From contig NZ_CP118527.1 of assembly GCF_028885415.1 (NCBI RefSeq), positions 8,742,001 through 8,806,000 on the forward strand: 64,000 nt of DNA, read 5' to 3'. The translations under genes were made by a program, and so were the position numbers. The stretch comes from Streptomyces coeruleorubidus. GTDB lineage: Bacteria > Actinomycetota > Actinomycetes > Streptomycetales > Streptomycetaceae. Positions 63,143-64,000 of this stretch are shown piece after piece; within the stretch, counting starts at the first letter, position 1, and each line of letters starts with the position of its first letter. The notes under the pieces are model-generated. The model searched no databases, had not been told where the DNA came from, and worked only from the letters and a program-made list of their open reading frames with translations.

Positions 63143-63748
63143 TCAGGCGACCGCGTCGACGGCACGTTCGGCGACCATGTGGGCCGTCTCGTTCACCGAG
63201 TGCAGGACGATCCGGCCGCCGGGCATGCGCCGCACCCGGCTGACGGACGTGTAGTCGGGGTGGAACCAGAACATCGTGGGCAGGCCGAGCACCGTCGCCA
63301 GATAGGTGTTGGTGATGCCGCCGTGGCACACGACCGCGACCCGCCCTCCGGGATGGGCGTCGAGGACGGTGTCCATGGCCCGCCCGGCACGGGCGCGGAA
63401 GGCGTCCCAGTCCAGCTCGGGCACGAAGTCCTCGTAGCGCCCCTCGGTGAGCGCCGCCGCCCGGGGATCGTCCGCGCCGATCTGCTCCGGTGGCATGTAG
63501 GGCTGAGTCACGTCGGTGTCCCACTCGCGCAGGTCGTCGAGGACGGTGGCGGTCATGCCGGTGAGGCGTTCCAGGGGTGCCACGGTCTCGCGGGCACGCC
63601 GATACGGGCTGGAGTACAGGGCGTCGACGTCCTCGTGCACGAGCCAGGCGGCGAGGCGCTCGGCCTGAGCGGTGCCCTCCGGTGACAGCCCCGGGTCGAA
63701 CACGCCCGCCAGGGGGAGGCCGTGCCGGATGAGGAGGAGTTCGGTCAT
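63143..63748 (-). CDS. Histidine phosphatase superfamily protein
   Basis: A 201-aa phosphoglycerate-mutase-like phosphatase: the RHG motif LLLIRHGLP near the N-terminus, LYSSPYRRARETVAPLERLT, and the second His in VAVVCHGGITNTYLATVLG. Such enzymes dephosphorylate diverse small molecules; a few sit in acyl-CoA catabolic operons with unknown roles. It is spaced 27 bp after the ligase and 30 bp before the thiolase, so clearly in the operon. Confidence 0.88.
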   Translation of the reverse strand: MTELLLIRHGLPLAGVFDPGLSPEGTAQAERLAAWLVHEDVDALYSSPYRRARETVAPLERLTGMTATVLDDLREWDTDVTQPYMPPEQIGADDPRAAALTEGRYEDFVPELDWDAFRARAGRAMDTVLDAHPGGRVAVVCHGGITNTYLATVLGLPTMFWFHPDYTSVSRVRRMPGGRIVLHSVNETAHMVAERAVDAVA

Positions 63749-63775
63749 GGGTGGTCCTTACTGGGTGGGCCCGGC

Positions 63776-64000
63776 TCAGCCGGCGATGGTCCGTTCGGAG
63801 CGCCAGTACGGGCGGCGCATCGCGCGTTTGTCGAGCTTGCCCATCGCGTTGCGCAGCAGCTCGGGGACGAACTCGTACGACTTCGGGCACTTGTGGGCGG
63901 CGAGGTGCTCGCGGCAGAACCGGTCCAGCTCGTCGGCCGGCGGCTCGTCCGCCGCCACCACGACCAGCGCCCGCAGTGACTCGCCGAAGTCCGGGTCGGG
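63776..64000 (-). CDS. Acyl-CoA synthetase (AMP-dependent), C-terminal part, cut by window edge
   Basis: The minus-strand frame is open to the window end and reads PDPDFGESLRALVVVAADEP, then FCREHLAAHKCPKSYEFVPE, then LLRNAMGKLDKRAMRRPYW. This is the C-terminal cap domain of ANL-superfamily acyl-CoA ligases, with the catalytic Lys in the GKLDKR motif. The adenylation domain lies beyond 64000. It is the first visible gene of the operon and would activate the free acid that the mutase and oxidation enzymes then process. Confidence 0.85.
   Translation of the reverse strand, partial: PDPDFGESLRALVVVAADEPPADELDRFCREHLAAHKCPKSYEFVPELLRNAMGKLDKRAMRRPYWRSERTIAG

Overview
This is a high-GC actinobacterial window, almost certainly from a Streptomyces chromosome. 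The evidence is the strong G/C bias, the GTG/TTG starts, the actinobacterial families (SpoIIE/HATPase phosphatase, CseB/CseC-like two-component system, DUF2180), the Tat- and Sec-secreted glycoside hydrolases and a perfect CebR cellulose operator. The mix of secreted plant-polymer enzymes, isolated regulators and many half-deleted genes looks like an accessory chromosome-arm segment (inference).

Layout. 1-3.7 kb is a graveyard: a frameshifted serine hydrolase, a WD40 remnant, a PvdP/tyrosinase-like gene, and an integrase N-terminus joined to a fragment of a repeat protein. 3.8-10.7 kb holds a small membrane protein, a prpF-matC pair with a divergent LysR gene, and a PAS-GAF-SpoIIE-HATPase phosphatase. 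11.2-18.1 kb is a plant-cell-wall block: GH6 cellulase with a CebR box, a GH10-GH62 fusion, a Tat-exported GH43 and GH27-CBM13. 18.2-23 kb has decayed GH42 and CBM fragments, a membrane protein, an aminoglycoside-phosphotransferase-fold kinase, and an ArsR-MFS pair. 23-30 kb is a second hydrolase block: GH36, GH43 and GH5 in an apparent operon with two LacI-type operators, then an SGNH esterase-CBM13.

30.4-42 kb is bounded by two nearly identical 818-bp direct repeats, each carrying trpC. Between them lie MarR and DinB-type genes, a LysR gene, a frameshifted CE2 esterase, a GH29 fucosidase with a beta-gamma-crystallin-like domain, a collapsed L-fucose catabolic cluster with an intact GntR regulator, and a ferric-reductase-like oxidoreductase. 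42-47.5 kb carries an MBL-fold hydrolase, a LacI regulator, a gutted SpoIIE phosphatase, CBM13-GH62 and half of an AraC regulator. 47.6-54 kb has DUF2180, a lipoprotein-CseB-CseC-like module without sigE, and a large S8 protease.

54-56.4 kb encodes a tandem of a Tat-exported esterase and a secreted polyester hydrolase with the catalytic triad and both disulfide cysteine pairs of type II PETase-like enzymes. 56.7-64 kb is a leftward operon: acyl-CoA ligase, histidine phosphatase, thiolase, flavin/2Fe-2S reductase, the fused B12 mutase IcmF and 3-hydroxyacyl-CoA dehydrogenase. A perfect 18-bp palindrome precedes icmF. Together these enzymes could take a branched or hydroxylated acid to acetyl-CoA.

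Most distinctive are the PETase-like enzyme and its neighbours, the trpC direct repeats, and the repeated pattern of genes that keep their ends but have lost their middles.
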